Shown here: positions 54,067 through 64,000 of the stretch, piece by piece
How positions within the stretch are numbered: position 1 is the stretch's first letter
How the letters are laid out: every line of letters starts with the position of its first letter
Assembly (NCBI GenBank): GCA_028023455.1
Contig: JAQFVV010006470.1
Span: 1,087,800-1,151,799 of the forward strand
Direction: 5' to 3'
Source: Epiperipatus broadwayi
Taxonomy: Eukaryota; Onychophora; Udeonychophora; Euonychophora; Peripatidae
Length of the DNA: 64,000 nt
Made by a program: the position numbers and the translations under genes
The notes under the pieces: generated by a model
The model's input: the letters and a program-made list of their open reading frames with translations, nothing else
Database searches by the model: none
Told to the model about the DNA's origin: nothing

Positions 54067-54990
54067 TAACATATTTAGGTGAATGCTTCATAATATTATG
54101 TAAAAAGTAGATCTTCAAAATGGAATTATAATTGTTAATACAGGAACTGTGTAATAATGAAGATGAAATCTACATACAAAGAGGAAACTAAACATCTACT
54201 TTGGATATCCTATTATTTTCTTTAATTTATAACAATGAAGGAAGTAAAAATTGCATCTTCAAAGGATTTTCATTCACTAATTCCAGGAACATCTGAAACT
54301 ATTGTATTAACTTTTATAAATACCATTTAAGTTTTTTGAATACTGTAATTGGGGAAAATTAATTTTATTTCCTTTATTATCATATTCAGTTCATTAAAGA
54401 AATGAATAATAAGAGGGAATTAATAATTTAAAATATTTTTTATTTTTATTTATGATTAACAAAGATTTAGATATAGGTTAATAAATATTAATATGGGAAA
54501 GGAATATAAAAAAATATAAAGAGATAAAGTGAACTTGGAGGTAAGAAATTCAATTATTTTTAAATTCACATACTATTATTTTCTATGACATAATACTACG
54601 TTGTTAATACTAATCCAAATAGTCTAATATCCATAATGTATGATAAGTGGATAAATGACTAACATTGATATGAAATATATATTTTTATATTAATAAACAT
54701 AAATTACGTACAATCATTTTAATGAATAAAAATATTATATATAAATGATTGGATTATTACTTGTATAATCTAATTATTATAGAATAGTGTTAATATAAAA
54801 TTCTTAATATTTAGATACTTATATTTTATACACGTTGTAAACTCATGTGGTGTTTTTAGTTAGCAAATATATCTAACATAAGTAAATAGCATATTTATAT
54901 TTTTAATATAAGAAAATAGATATATAAATATTTTTTATATATTATAAAGTTTAAGTTATTCATTTATTAAATAAATAATTATTATGTTTT
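54064..54990. other. AT-rich spacer
   Basis: Nothing recognised; part of it could belong to the gypsy 5' LTR. Confidence 0.25.
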
Positions 54991-55425
54991 TGTATATTAA
55001 ACTATATGAAGTTTTCAATTTGTTTTATTTATTTATTTTATTTTATAAGATAATAACAAACATTTTATATAATATTTTTTATTTATTATTATATTGACTT
55101 CATGAAACCCATTTGAAGGATCTAGTGAGATTTACTATTATCATTACTCTTATATATTGATAGGAACCGCTGAAGAGAGTAAATTGGTAAACTTCACTGA
55201 GTTCGAAATCTGAGCATAACGGTTAAATCAATTAAGGTGAAAATTGATTTGATGTGTTTAGATATAATAATGTATTAATAATGCATTATTTATAGGAAAC
55301 ATATATAGTTTATATCAAAATTAAATCACATCATTCGTGGTATCCTATATGAAAACCTTAAATCTGAGTATAGTGTGATGTGACTGATTAACGTGTCTCA
55401 TTACGAGGGTGCATACCGTCACATA
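54990..55425 (+). repeat. Probable 5' LTR region of the gypsy element
   Basis: Similar in order to the 31.0-31.2 kb fragment (GCTGAAGAGAGTAAATTGG, GCATAACG, AATCACATCATTCGTGG, TCCTATATGAAAACC, GATGTGAC). It lies just upstream of a primer-site-like TGGTGCACACAACTGGGG (55427-55444) and of gag. The left boundary is not defined and no matching 3' LTR lies inside the window. Confidence 0.45.
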
Positions 55426-55426
55426 T

Positions 55427-55444
55427 GGTGCACACAACTGGGGC
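55427..55444 (+). promoter_or_regulatory. Possible tRNA primer-binding site
   Basis: TGGTGCACACAACTGGGG begins TGG as primer sites do and sits between the LTR-like region and gag. The matching tRNA cannot be assigned here. Confidence 0.35.
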
Positions 55445-55774
55445 CTTGAATCATAGATTTCATATCATTATAGCATTGAATCATAGATTCTATATTGTTT
55501 GTATAGCGATACAAAAGTTTGAGGGATAAATATTATTAATAATAATCTCATATATTACATGTATTGTACAACAGTAGATAATAAAATAATGGAGACTTTG
55601 AAAACTAAATAGTTAAAAATTTAAAATGAATAGATCACTTGCTTAAAAATATAATTTTAAATTTAGCCATTAGAGTAAGAACATATTGAAAAGAAAAAGG
55701 CATCACATTAATATCCTACGGTAAATAATATATTGTCGTAGGGGTAAAGTTATAGTTAAAATAAAGTTAGTTTT

Positions 55775-56310
55775 ATGATTGCGAGAAGTAATTATAAAAT
55801 ATTTTCTTCTAATACTACTAATAATATAGAAATGCAAACTGAGGTATTTACTTCAAATATAGCTGATGGTGATATGAATAGTATCAATGAACAAAGAGAT
55901 ATAGGTGGGTGTGAGAGTAATTCTATGTTAGATATTCATGTTCCAGAAATTATGGATATTATTGACAAACCTATAGAAAACAAAACCAGTGATAATAATC
56001 CATCATTGAATCAAAATGATGTTAATAATGCAACAAATGATGGAAAATGGAAATGAAATCTAAAGGCAGATTTGATGACAAATTTGGATACCAAGATGAA
56101 AAGTATGAATAATAAGATGGAAAATCTGAAGAAGTAGATTTGTCTACAAATATGGATACCAAGATGAAAAGTATGAGTCCTAAGATGGAAAGCATAGAAG
56201 TAGATATTACAAACGAATTATAAACAAAATTAGATAACATAGAAATGAACGATTTGAAGGATGAGGTATCACAAATACAAACGAATATGAATAATGAATA
56301 TTCAAAAAAT
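55775..56310 (+). pseudogene. Gypsy gag N-terminal region with coiled coil
   Basis: A 93-codon frame (55775-56056) starts MIARSNYKIFSSNTTNNIEM and is acidic and Asn-rich. After a frame change a heptad-like segment follows, with two imperfect copies of a Met/Lys-rich repeat (NLDTKMKSMNNKMENL and NMDTKMKSMSPKMESI, about 56080-56200) and then EVSQIQTNMNNEY. Coiled-coil N-termini with such repeats occur in arthropod gypsy gags; I use this only as support. Confidence 0.6.
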
Positions 56311-56589
56311 TCAAAAGGTTATTGAAGAAACATATCTTAAGGTGTCAAAAAGATTTTTTAGATTTGAGACAAAGATAAAAAATAGAAGTGGAAAGCATTT
56401 TTTTATAAATTAAAACTATATAAGTGAGTCTCAGAATTGATATGTTTAAAATCCAAGAAGAGACTACAAATATGTACAGATGAGAAAATAAAAGATGTCA
56501 CATTCAGAATTAAAACCAAGAAAAGGAAAAATTCAGTCTATGGAAAAAATATCTTCAATGTCTAAATGTTGAAGAATAAATTTGATTGA

Positions 56590-56815
56590 TTCAGATTTAA
56601 AAAGTGACTGTTCCAACCTAACCACTTTACTTGCCTAGTACTTCGGATTTTCTCATATATCTAAGCAATGGAACCATAGGAATTAGTGATTCCTTTTATT
56701 CCTGCATAAATACTATGTCTACTTGTGGCTGGAGAAGAAGATATTCATTTATTATGATTAACGTTTTTCATATAAAAGCGTATACACAATTAGCTTGAAA
56801 GTTTGAAAATTTGAT
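56590..56815 (-). repeat. Single diverged 334-bp satellite unit inside the gypsy gag region
   Basis: GTGACTGTTCCAACCT, TTCCTTTTATTCCTGCATAA, ATACTATG, ATTCATTTATTATGATTAAC and ACAATTAGCTTGAAAG follow the reverse-oriented satellite of 52.8-53.5 kb in the same order, with more differences than between array units. Confidence 0.8.
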
Positions 56816-57259
56816 TATAATAGAGATAATATTGTAATGATTAGAGAAATTAAATCGGAGATGTTAATCAATTGAAAAAATAAAAAATATTTACCGTAGA
56901 GTCAAGGGAAACCATAATAGTTTTGAAGGTGAGTTTGAGAAAGAAAAAAACAAAAGTGATGGAAAATTTATGCAAGCTTGTGAAAAAGATTCAATCTTTT
57001 ATTAAGTAAAAAAAAACACCACATCAGATAAATTTAATCAAATATTGAAGCTATTTACAGAATAAAGGAAGATCCAAATAAAAAGGAACATCAAAAATGA
57101 AATAGTAATCGAGATGGAAAACATGCATAGGGAACAAAATAATAATGATATATTAGTTATTCTATAGGAGATTTTGCTCACCATCACAATCAATAATCAT
57201 CTATAAATCGGCAAAAAATGTTAACAATACAAATCATACATTACAATCTAATGTTGTAA

Positions 57260-57800
57260 ATCTATTTGTAAAATTAAAACATTTCAGGGGTTTACTAATG
57301 AAGCTACAGTAGAGCATCTAAAAGAGGTTAAATTTATATTTTTCAGTAAATAGTACTTTAGCAAAGGTGGAAAATTGTTAGTAGCATACAGTCATTTACA
57401 AGGTGATGCTTTATCATGGTGGGAATTATTATACCAAATACCTAAAACTTTTGAAGAATATCAAAAATTATTGATAAATAATTTTTGGAATAATAATCTG
57501 TCAAGAATAACTGTTACATCAAATACTTCAGGAAAAATACAAATATATACCTGGTAAAAACTCTTACTAATTTTTTAGAAAGACAAGTGATCGAGAACTG
57601 AAAACCCTTGCCATACATATCATTTTAGCCAAAATCAAATTATTCTTTCTGTAAAACATAACTTACCTACGAAAATTGAGCAGTCTTTATTACTTTCTAA
57701 TGCGCAAAATATCGAACAAAATATAAATATTTTAAATAATATTGACTCAAATAACCAAAATGTTAGGGTCAAAATTATTTTGAAAGAAAAAAAAATATTT
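57260..57800 (+). pseudogene. Gypsy gag capsid-like domain
   Basis: The reading FQGFTNEATVEHLKEVKFIF, then LVAYSHLQGDALSWWELL and FEEYQKLLINNFWN, has the L-x-G-x-A-x-x-W-W pattern followed by F-x-x-F of the retrotransposon gag (capsid) family. A stop at 57350 and a frame change near 57557 break it. The frame then resumes with HNLPTKIEQSLLL and is cut by the PLE insertion at about 57810. Confidence 0.7.
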
Positions 57801-57812
57801 CAATAAATGCTA

Positions 57813-57817
<5 letters not shown>

Positions 57818-57908
<91 letters not shown>
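57818..57908. repeat. (TA)n microsatellite, left flank of nested PLE-A
   Basis: About 90 bp of TA between gypsy sequence and PLE-A. Confidence 0.97.
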
Positions 57909-57911
<3 letters not shown>

Positions 57912-58004
57912 ATTACAAGCATAAAGCTAAACTAGTCAATATAAAATCAAAACTACCCCAAATCTAAAATTAAACCAGACCAGAATAAAAATAATATTAA
58001 AACA

Positions 58005-58050
58005 CAACCTAAGGTTTCACTGCTACAAGCAGACTTCTCAAGTGTAAAGA
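58005..58050 (-). ncRNA. Degenerate hammerhead-like motif at PLE-A end, minus
   Basis: Complement of the terminal motif described for 59874-59920: stem CUGCU-UGU-AGCAG, GAAA, CCUUAGG, UU. Confidence 0.35.
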
Positions 58051-58086
58051 AATAATAAAAAAAAAAAACACACATTATATATACTA

Positions 58087-58290
58087 TTAAAAACTACCCA
58101 CAAATCCATTAACTTCCCATCCACCCTTAATATTAAAAGAACTCTTAAATAAGTTAATTGCTTCAGAATCATAAATTTTCAATAATAAAGACTCTTTAAT
58201 TCTTCTTTTGATTTCATTTCTCTCAAAGAAGACAACCTTAGCTTCATCAAAATCAATAGTGTGGCCTGTATCTTTTTCATGGACATACAA
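58087..58290 (-). pseudogene. PLE-A endonuclease C-terminus, inverted partial copy
   Basis: A 67-codon minus frame reading MYVHEKDTGHTIDFDEAKVV is identical to the last 67 residues of the plus copy (59628-59831). It is only the 5' inverted tail of the insertion, not a separate gene. Confidence 0.85.
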
Positions 58291-58407
58291 AGCAGAACTC
58301 AGATATCTATTTTTAACTCTACTTTTATGAAGAAAATGGTTAATTTAAAAATTTTTAATAGAGTAGATTATTTATAATGCTATCCTAATGATTTTACATC
58401 AGCTAAG

Positions 58408-59831
58408 ATGTTTGTGAATATTAAAACTCATAAAGATGGTTTTCCTTTAAGATTTATTTTTGATTTTACAGGTAGTGTTGTAGAAGGTATTTCTAGATTC
58501 TTGAATAATTTTTTAAAACAATTTGTTGATTTTGGTCAGTACACAGTTTCTTCTTTTGAGGCTTTTGATAAGATTAATAATTTTAAAATGGAAAGTAGTT
58601 GGGTATTTGGAAGTTTAGATATTGAAAATATGTATCAGTCTGTTAATAGGTTAAGCAGTATTGATGTTCTTTTGTCTGTATTGATTAAGAAAAGTTCTTT
58701 ATCAAAAAATAAAATTAAGGTAATTAAAGATTTGCTTTTGTTATTGGAAGATTCTATGTATTTTACTTATAAAGGTAATTTTTATAAGATTAAGGAAGGG
58801 TGGATAATAGGTTATATTATTTCTCCTTTAGTATGTTCAGTTTATATTAGTTTTATGGAAGAGGAAATTATTATTAAAAAGAATTGTTTATATGTAAAAT
58901 TATTTGTCAGATATGTTGATGATTGTTTATTTGTTGTTGAGAATGGTAAATTGAAGGAATTTGTAAATGAGTTTAATTGTTTTGATCCTTCTATAAAATT
59001 TGTGTTAGAAGGAGGGGGTTAGATTTTGGTAAGTTAAAATTTTTAGATCTTTTGGTGATTAGAAATATAGAAACTAATTGTTTATTGTGCAGTCATTTAG
59101 TTAAAAGTAAAGAATTAAGATCTATAATTAAACCTGATAGCTATCAGTCTGTATCTCATAAAGTAGCTGCTTTATGGAATTATTGTCATAGGAATATTAA
59201 ATTAAATAATTCTAGTGGGGTAGCTTTGTTTCAGAAATATCAATTTTATAAAGATTATTTAAGTGTTGGATACTCTGATAAATTTGTTAAAAGTATTTTA
59301 TTTAATAGTAATATTTGTAAGGATGTAAAGGTTAAAGAAAAATATGATTTTATTTCTTTGCCATTTAAATTGTCTTCTTATAAAATTGTGTGTAGAAATA
59401 GTAAATTGTTTGGAAATAAGAAAATTGCTTGGAAAAGGGGTGTTACATTGAATAATTTATTGAATAATACAAAGGAAGTTTTTGATAGAAAGACTATTCC
59501 TGGTGTGGTATATTTTATTCCTTGTTTATTTTGTAAGAAGGTTTACATAGGTCAGAGTAGTTTGAGTTTAAATGAAAGAGTAAAGGTTCATAAAAGTAGA
59601 GTTAAAAATAGATATCTTAGTTCTGCTTTGTATGTCCATGAAAAAGATACAGGCCACACTATTGATTTTGATGAAGCTAAGGTTGTCTTCTTTGAGAGAA
59701 ATGAAATCAAAAGAAGAATTAAAGAGTCTTTATTATTGAAAATTTATGATTCTGAAGCAATTAACTTATTTAAGAGTTCTTTTAATATTAAGGGTGGATG
59801 GGAAGTGAATGGATTTGTGGGTAGTTTTTAA
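58408..59831 (+). pseudogene. PLE-A reverse transcriptase plus GIY-YIG endonuclease, one frameshift
   Basis: Two frames (58408-59022 and 59052-59831) make one protein, split by an indel in the G run at 59011-59018. The RT part begins near its N-terminus with MFVNIKTHKDGFPLRFIFDF. It has GSLDIENMYQSV (motif A region) and the catalytic VRYVDDCLFVV (about residues 166-176). The endonuclease has GVVYFIPC and VYIGQSSLSLNERV (about residues 149-177 of the second frame), then HEKDTGH and FERNEIKRRIKESLL. It is the best preserved enzyme in the window. The true N-terminus is missing, as the copy starts at the inverted junction. Confidence 0.88.
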
Positions 59832-59873
59832 TAGTATATAGTAATGTGTGTTTTTTTTTTTATTATTTCTTTA

Positions 59874-59920
59874 CTACTTGAGAAGTCTGCTTGTAGCAGT
59901 GAAACCTTAGGTTGTGTTTT
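59874..59920 (+). ncRNA. Degenerate hammerhead-like motif at PLE-A 3' end
   Basis: CUUGAGAAG stands where CUGAUGA would be, then stem CUGCU-UGU-AGCAG, GAAA (59901-59904), short hairpin CC-UUA-GG (59905-59911), UU at the cleavage position, then GUGU. GUGU can pair with ACAC in the 23.6-kb copy. The first core box is decayed in all PLE-A copies seen, so this is a ribozyme relic at best. Confidence 0.4.
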
Positions 59921-59974
59921 AATATTATTTTTATTCTGGTCTGGTTTAATTTTAGATTTGGGGTAGTTTTGATT

Positions 59975-60097
<123 letters not shown>

Positions 60098-60424
60098 CAT
60101 AAGACTTTTAATCATTCGCAAAGTAAAACAAATAAGAGTGATTTTTAGAGCAGAAGTTAAATTAAGTTCTGATACCCATCAAATTTCATAAATTAATAGT
60201 ATAGCATCTATTAGTGGATTAAACAAAAGTAAAAATAGGGTATAATACAAATATACCCAAAACAACAGCAAAATTAAATTAAAGAGGGTCTTCGGAAATA
60301 GTTAATATCCTCAAAGACCCATATTTAAAACGAGGTAACCAAATAAAATTTTTGTTAAACAAATCACTAACATAATATGCTCATAGGAAGATGATGAGCC
60401 CAAATATGCTGTTCAAAATTGTCC

Positions 60425-60965
60425 ATTAATTAATATTAGGTTTGAAGATTTGCAAATTAGAGCCTTATTAGATAGTGGTAGCCAAATATATGTAATATCT
60501 GATGACTTTATAAAATGTTGATGGATAAAAATCCACATATTAAAACATTATCTCTAAAAATCAGTACAGATTACCCTAGCTAACAATAGAAGGGCAAAAT
60601 TAATTCAAAAGCAAATCTGAATCAAACTAATTATTAATCAAACAACTTTCAATCGGAACAAATGTTTGATTGATTTTAAAAATAAGATAGTTAATATAGA
60701 TAATGAGGTTTTAAAGATAACATTGTCTCCAAAGTATGATCTGATTGAAATTGATTGTATAAGGTCAAACGTACCAGAAACACTTGTAATGTCAAAAATT
60801 GATGAATCAAATTTAATTGATGGTGATAATGTTAATAAATTGCAAACTATTATTAATGAATATAATATAATATTCTCAGAAATACCAGGAGTTATTGAAG
60901 GTTTTCAGCAAAGAATAAAATTATTTCATGATCAATTATTTCAATCCAAATCTTATCCTGTTCCT
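60425..60965 (+). pseudogene. Gypsy protease and N-terminal pol
   Basis: FEDLQIRALLDSGSQIYVIS (60441-60500) contains the D-S-G active-site triad of retroviral-type aspartic proteases. After a stop at 60519 a 100-codon frame (60666-60968) with DEYNIIFSEIPG-like sequence (NEYNIIFSEIPGVIEGF) leads into the RT, as is usual between protease and RT in gypsy pol. Confidence 0.75.
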
Positions 60966-61790
60966 TAACAACATAGAGAAGAAACATATAAACAAATTAA
61001 TAAAATGCTTGAATGGAAAATCATTTCCAAATGCTCTTCACCGTACTGTAATCCAGTTGTAACGGTGAAGAAGAAAGATGGGTCGATGAGATTTTGATTA
61101 GATGCTAGACAACTAAACAAAATTACTGTCCCTGACAAAAAATATACCATTGTCCATACACAAATTATTCGTGAGAATTGGAAACAAGAAAGTATTTTCT
61201 ACTTGATTTGACTCAAGCTACTGGCAGATAGACCATCCCGAAGATAGCTAATACACAATGTTTCGGTATAAAGGATTTACTTACCAATTTAATAGGATGC
61301 CATTTGGATTGATCAATAGTAGTGCTGCCTTAATTCGTTGTTTAGATTAAACCTTATCTCCTGATATAAAACAGATTGTAACAATGTATGTAGATGACGT
61401 TATAATTGCATCAACTACAGTTAAAGAACATCTTCAACATATAGAAATGTTTTATAAAGAGTGTTCTGACAAAGGAATAAAAGTGAATTTTAAGAAATGC
61501 ACTTTAGTATCTAATGTAAGTGATCTTCTTTAGGTCATATTGTTGGTCATAATGGGATTAAACCTCATCCGGATAAGATTAGTGCTATACAGAATTTCCC
61601 TAAACCCACAAAAAAAAACAAATAAGATAATTATAGGAATATGTAATTTTTATAATCGTCTTTACCGAAAATTTTCTGATTGCATGGAACCATTGTTAAA
61701 ACTCATTAGAAAAGATGAGAAATTGAAATGGACCGAGGAAGTAGATGATGCATTTGAAAAATCAAAGCTGGATTTTTAAAGCAAACTATA
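60965..61790 (+). pseudogene. Gypsy reverse transcriptase
   Basis: After a stop at 60966 the sequence reads NKMLEWKIISKCSSPYCNPV and VTVKKKDGSMRF (about 61004-61097), then RQLNKITVPDKKY. A broken palm follows. The catalytic motif MYVDDVIIAS is at 61384-61413, then GIKVNFKKCTLVS, and GHIVGHNGIKPHPDKI in a shifted frame at about 61530-61585. Connection sequence follows (CNFYNRLYRKFSDCMEPLLK, 61645-61705). Several stops. Confidence 0.8.
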
Positions 61791-61794
61791 TTAG

Positions 61795-62200
61795 CTTTTC
61801 CTGATTTTAACAAACCATTTATCTTACAAACAGATAGTAGCGGTTATGGATTAGGGGTAACTTTATCTCAAATTCAAGAGGATGACCAACTAGGGGTCTG
61901 CTATTTTATTAGCCGTCTATTAAAAGGTCCAGAATTGAATTATACGATTACAGAGAAAGAAGCCCTAGCTAAGTGTGGGCTTTTCAAAAAATTTTGACAG
62001 ATGTTTCTCGGATCAGAGGTGATAGCGATAACTGATCACAAAAGCCTCGAATTCTTGAATCACAGCTACTTGACTAATTCCTGATTAGTGAGATGGATTC
62101 TGTTATTACAAGAATTCAATTATACAATTAAATACTGTCAATAATCAGATATTTTTGTAGCTGATGCACTAAGTCGAAATGCATGTAAATCCGAACAATA
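61795..62200 (+). pseudogene. Gypsy RNase H
   Basis: PDFNKPFILQTDSSGYGLGV (about 61800-61860) has the first catalytic Asp. SRLLKGPELNYTITEKEALA (about 61910-61970) supplies the Glu block, AITDHKSLEFLNH (about 62025-62065) the TDH/N motif, and VADALSR (about 62157-62180) the terminal D-A-L-S-R motif. One stop in the Glu-to-Asp spacer and a few others. Confidence 0.8.
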
Positions 62201-62445
62201 CCTTTATGTGCAGATAATGCCTACATTATGAATGTTGACGTGATAGTTGATGAAAATGTAGAGAACGATTTATTAAATATCCATAATTTACAAAACCAAG
62301 ATAAAAAAGTTAATGCTGATTATTAAAACATTAAATAAAGAGGAAATTTTGTATACAGACAGTAATCTTAAATTATAAAACATAGATAATATGGTCTTAA
62401 AATATAAAATTAATGATAATTAAATGAGTGGGGGGGTAGTCATAT

Positions 62446-63452
62446 TTGAAATTTAAAAAAAATCCAGTCATACAATATATCCACTGTTTATATGGGCATT
62501 ATGGTGTCTATAAAAGTAAACGAACAATAAAGAATTGGTTTTATTGGCCTAATATACATAAATATATTATGAATGAAATTCAAAATTGTAAAATATGTTT
62601 GAGAGCTAAACCAGTAAATAAAAATAATGTTAGTTCAATATATTCTATTATTCCAGAAAGTACAAATGACATCTTAGCTATAGACTACTATGAACCATTA
62701 CATCCATTTAATAAAAAAAATATTTAGCAGTAGCTTATGATCTCTTCTCTAAATTTCTTACTGCTTATCCATTACCCCAAGCTAATACTATATATACTAA
62801 TAGAGTATTAGAAACTCTCCATTTTGAAATGATAAGGAAACCTATGATGATCTTAACTGATCAAGATAAACGCTTCCTATCCAAAGAATGGATTACATGG
62901 GTAAATAAACATCAAATAAAACATGGGCTTACTTCTATAAAAATCCTCAATCAAACCCATGTGAATGTCCTGATGTGGGAACTTGGACATTTGTTTAAAA
63001 CTTTTTGAAAGATAATCACTAGGGGTGGGTAAAGCACATAACAGATATGGTAAATTATATAAATCAGAGTGCTAACAAGTCGACTGGGTTCACATCCATT
63101 AAATTGCAATTAAAACAAAATATACCAATATTATTTAAATATTCAATTTAAACATAAACATTGAAAAGGATATAAAAGAAGCTTTAGAAAGAATGATACA
63201 AATGGCTTAAAACATCATAAAAACATACAAGTCAAATTATCAATTTAAAATAGGTGACAAAATATTTTTAAAGACTCCACATGTTATTAATCTACAAAAT
63301 TTCAGTTTTCATAAATTTTGTAATACCTATGAAAGACCATGTACTATTATAAAGAATGCTGGACCAAATGCATACTGGTTAGATTGTGATGGTGAGATAC
63401 AAGGTACTTATAATGCTCTATCGAGGAAAAATAATAATAATTGTCTTAAATA
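62446..63452 (+). pseudogene. Gypsy integrase
   Basis: The HHCC zinc finger is visible as HCLYGHYG and CKICLRAK (62470-62620). The core DDE triad is IDYYEPL (D, about 62680), ILTDQDKRFLSKEW (D, about 62850-62890) and NPQSNPCE (E, about 62950). The C-terminal domain FKIGDKIFLKTPHVI to GPNAYWL (about 63243-63385) follows. Frame changes lie between the blocks. Integrase follows RNase H directly, as in Ty3/gypsy. Confidence 0.8.
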
Positions 63453-64000
63453 ATTAATTACCATAAGTTAGGTAATATCAAAATCATGTAATCATTATTA
63501 GGATTATAGGGAAGAAATGTAAATAATTAAAATATGAAAGAGAAGGAAATACAATATATAATTGTGTCTAACTAAGATGGATCATATCATTAATATGGAA
63601 ACAGAAGACTGGGTACTTATAGGTTGGCAAGTTCACAAATGAATTCCAACTAATATATTTATTGAATGCTAAAGATAATATAGTAAGTCTCAAAATTAAG
63701 GAATAGGATTGGAACCTTTAAATAAGTTTATGTAAATTCATTTATTGGATGTCAGTGATAGTTTAGTAATCTCGATAAGGAGCAGTATTGACATTTTAAA
63801 TCAATTTATACATAAAACATTAATAAACTAACTAATTAAAACTTAGTTATAAAATTATCAGGTTTTCTACCATATAATTATTTTGATATACCATTCCAAA
63901 TACCTAGCATATTGATAAGGATACATTATATACAAATTAATTGAAATAAGTGAATAAAAAGAAAGTAATCTATATAATTTTTGCAAAAAAAAACTATTAC
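63453..64000. other. AT-rich sequence downstream of gypsy integrase
   Basis: Probably 3' non-coding region of the gypsy element. I could not match it to the LTR-like region at 55.2 kb, so the 3' LTR is either beyond the window or unrecognisable. Confidence 0.3.

Overview
This window is eukaryotic, almost certainly an invertebrate animal genome, and very AT-rich. It holds no bacterial-style operons. Nearly everything recognisable is transposable-element sequence or simple repeat. The one plausible host gene fragment is a secreted leucine-rich-repeat (LRR) protein exon at about 24.1 kb. An arthropod is my weak preference, based on that LRR N-terminus and on the mix of Penelope-like elements (PLEs), RTE-like LINEs and Ty3/gypsy; the sequence does not prove it. 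A 13-nt match to the end of the Illumina sequencing adapter at 35785 shows that at least one base call series here is an assembly artefact.

Layout. 0-1.6 kb: probable 5' end of an LTR retrotransposon on the minus strand, with its gag start running off the window edge. 2.5-12 kb: TA, GATA and ATT microsatellites and a LINE endonuclease remnant (3.7-4.1 kb). 13.8-16.3 kb: decayed L1/Tx1-like LINE. 16.6-17.8 kb: decayed RTE-like LINE. 19.5-20.6 kb: non-autonomous DNA transposon with TA target duplication (second copy at 47.6-48.8 kb). 21.5-21.9 kb: foldback carrying a hammerhead-like motif. 23.5-24.05 kb: PLE-A remnant. 24.1 kb: LRR exon. 24.8-25.8 kb: 419-bp tandem and inverted units with hammerhead ribozymes. 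26.5-29.8 kb: the longest RTE-like LINE (minus strand). 31 kb: solo LTR-like fragment. 33.0-36.3 kb: two PLE-B palindromes. 38.8-40.1 kb: 412-bp units with hammerhead ribozymes. 40.2-41.9 kb: PLE-C. 42.5-43.3, 44.0 and 51.0 kb: a third hammerhead-bearing family. 45.6-47.3 kb: unrecognised coding-like stretch. 49.2-51.0 kb: third RTE-like LINE. 52.0-53.5 kb: 334-bp satellite that changes orientation midway. 55-63.5 kb: decayed Ty3/gypsy element with a nearly intact PLE-A nested in it at 57.8-60.1 kb.

Main result. At least four unrelated repeat families carry the core of a type I hammerhead ribozyme: CUGAUGA, then a short stem II, then GAAA, then a very short palindromic stem III, then the cleavage site UH, with the two strands of stem I closing the structure. 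In the 412-bp and 419-bp families the ribozyme sits in tandem units with no reverse transcriptase of their own, which is the layout of small animal retrozymes. PLEs with GIY-YIG endonuclease lie in the same window and are the likely mobilising machinery. The stem III palindromes (CCGG, UGCA, CCAUGG, and AGCU inside a longer symmetric segment) suggest action as dimers. PLEs and ribozyme units alike are arranged head-to-head (a minus partial copy joined to a plus copy) and abut TA microsatellites, which points to a shared insertion mechanism.
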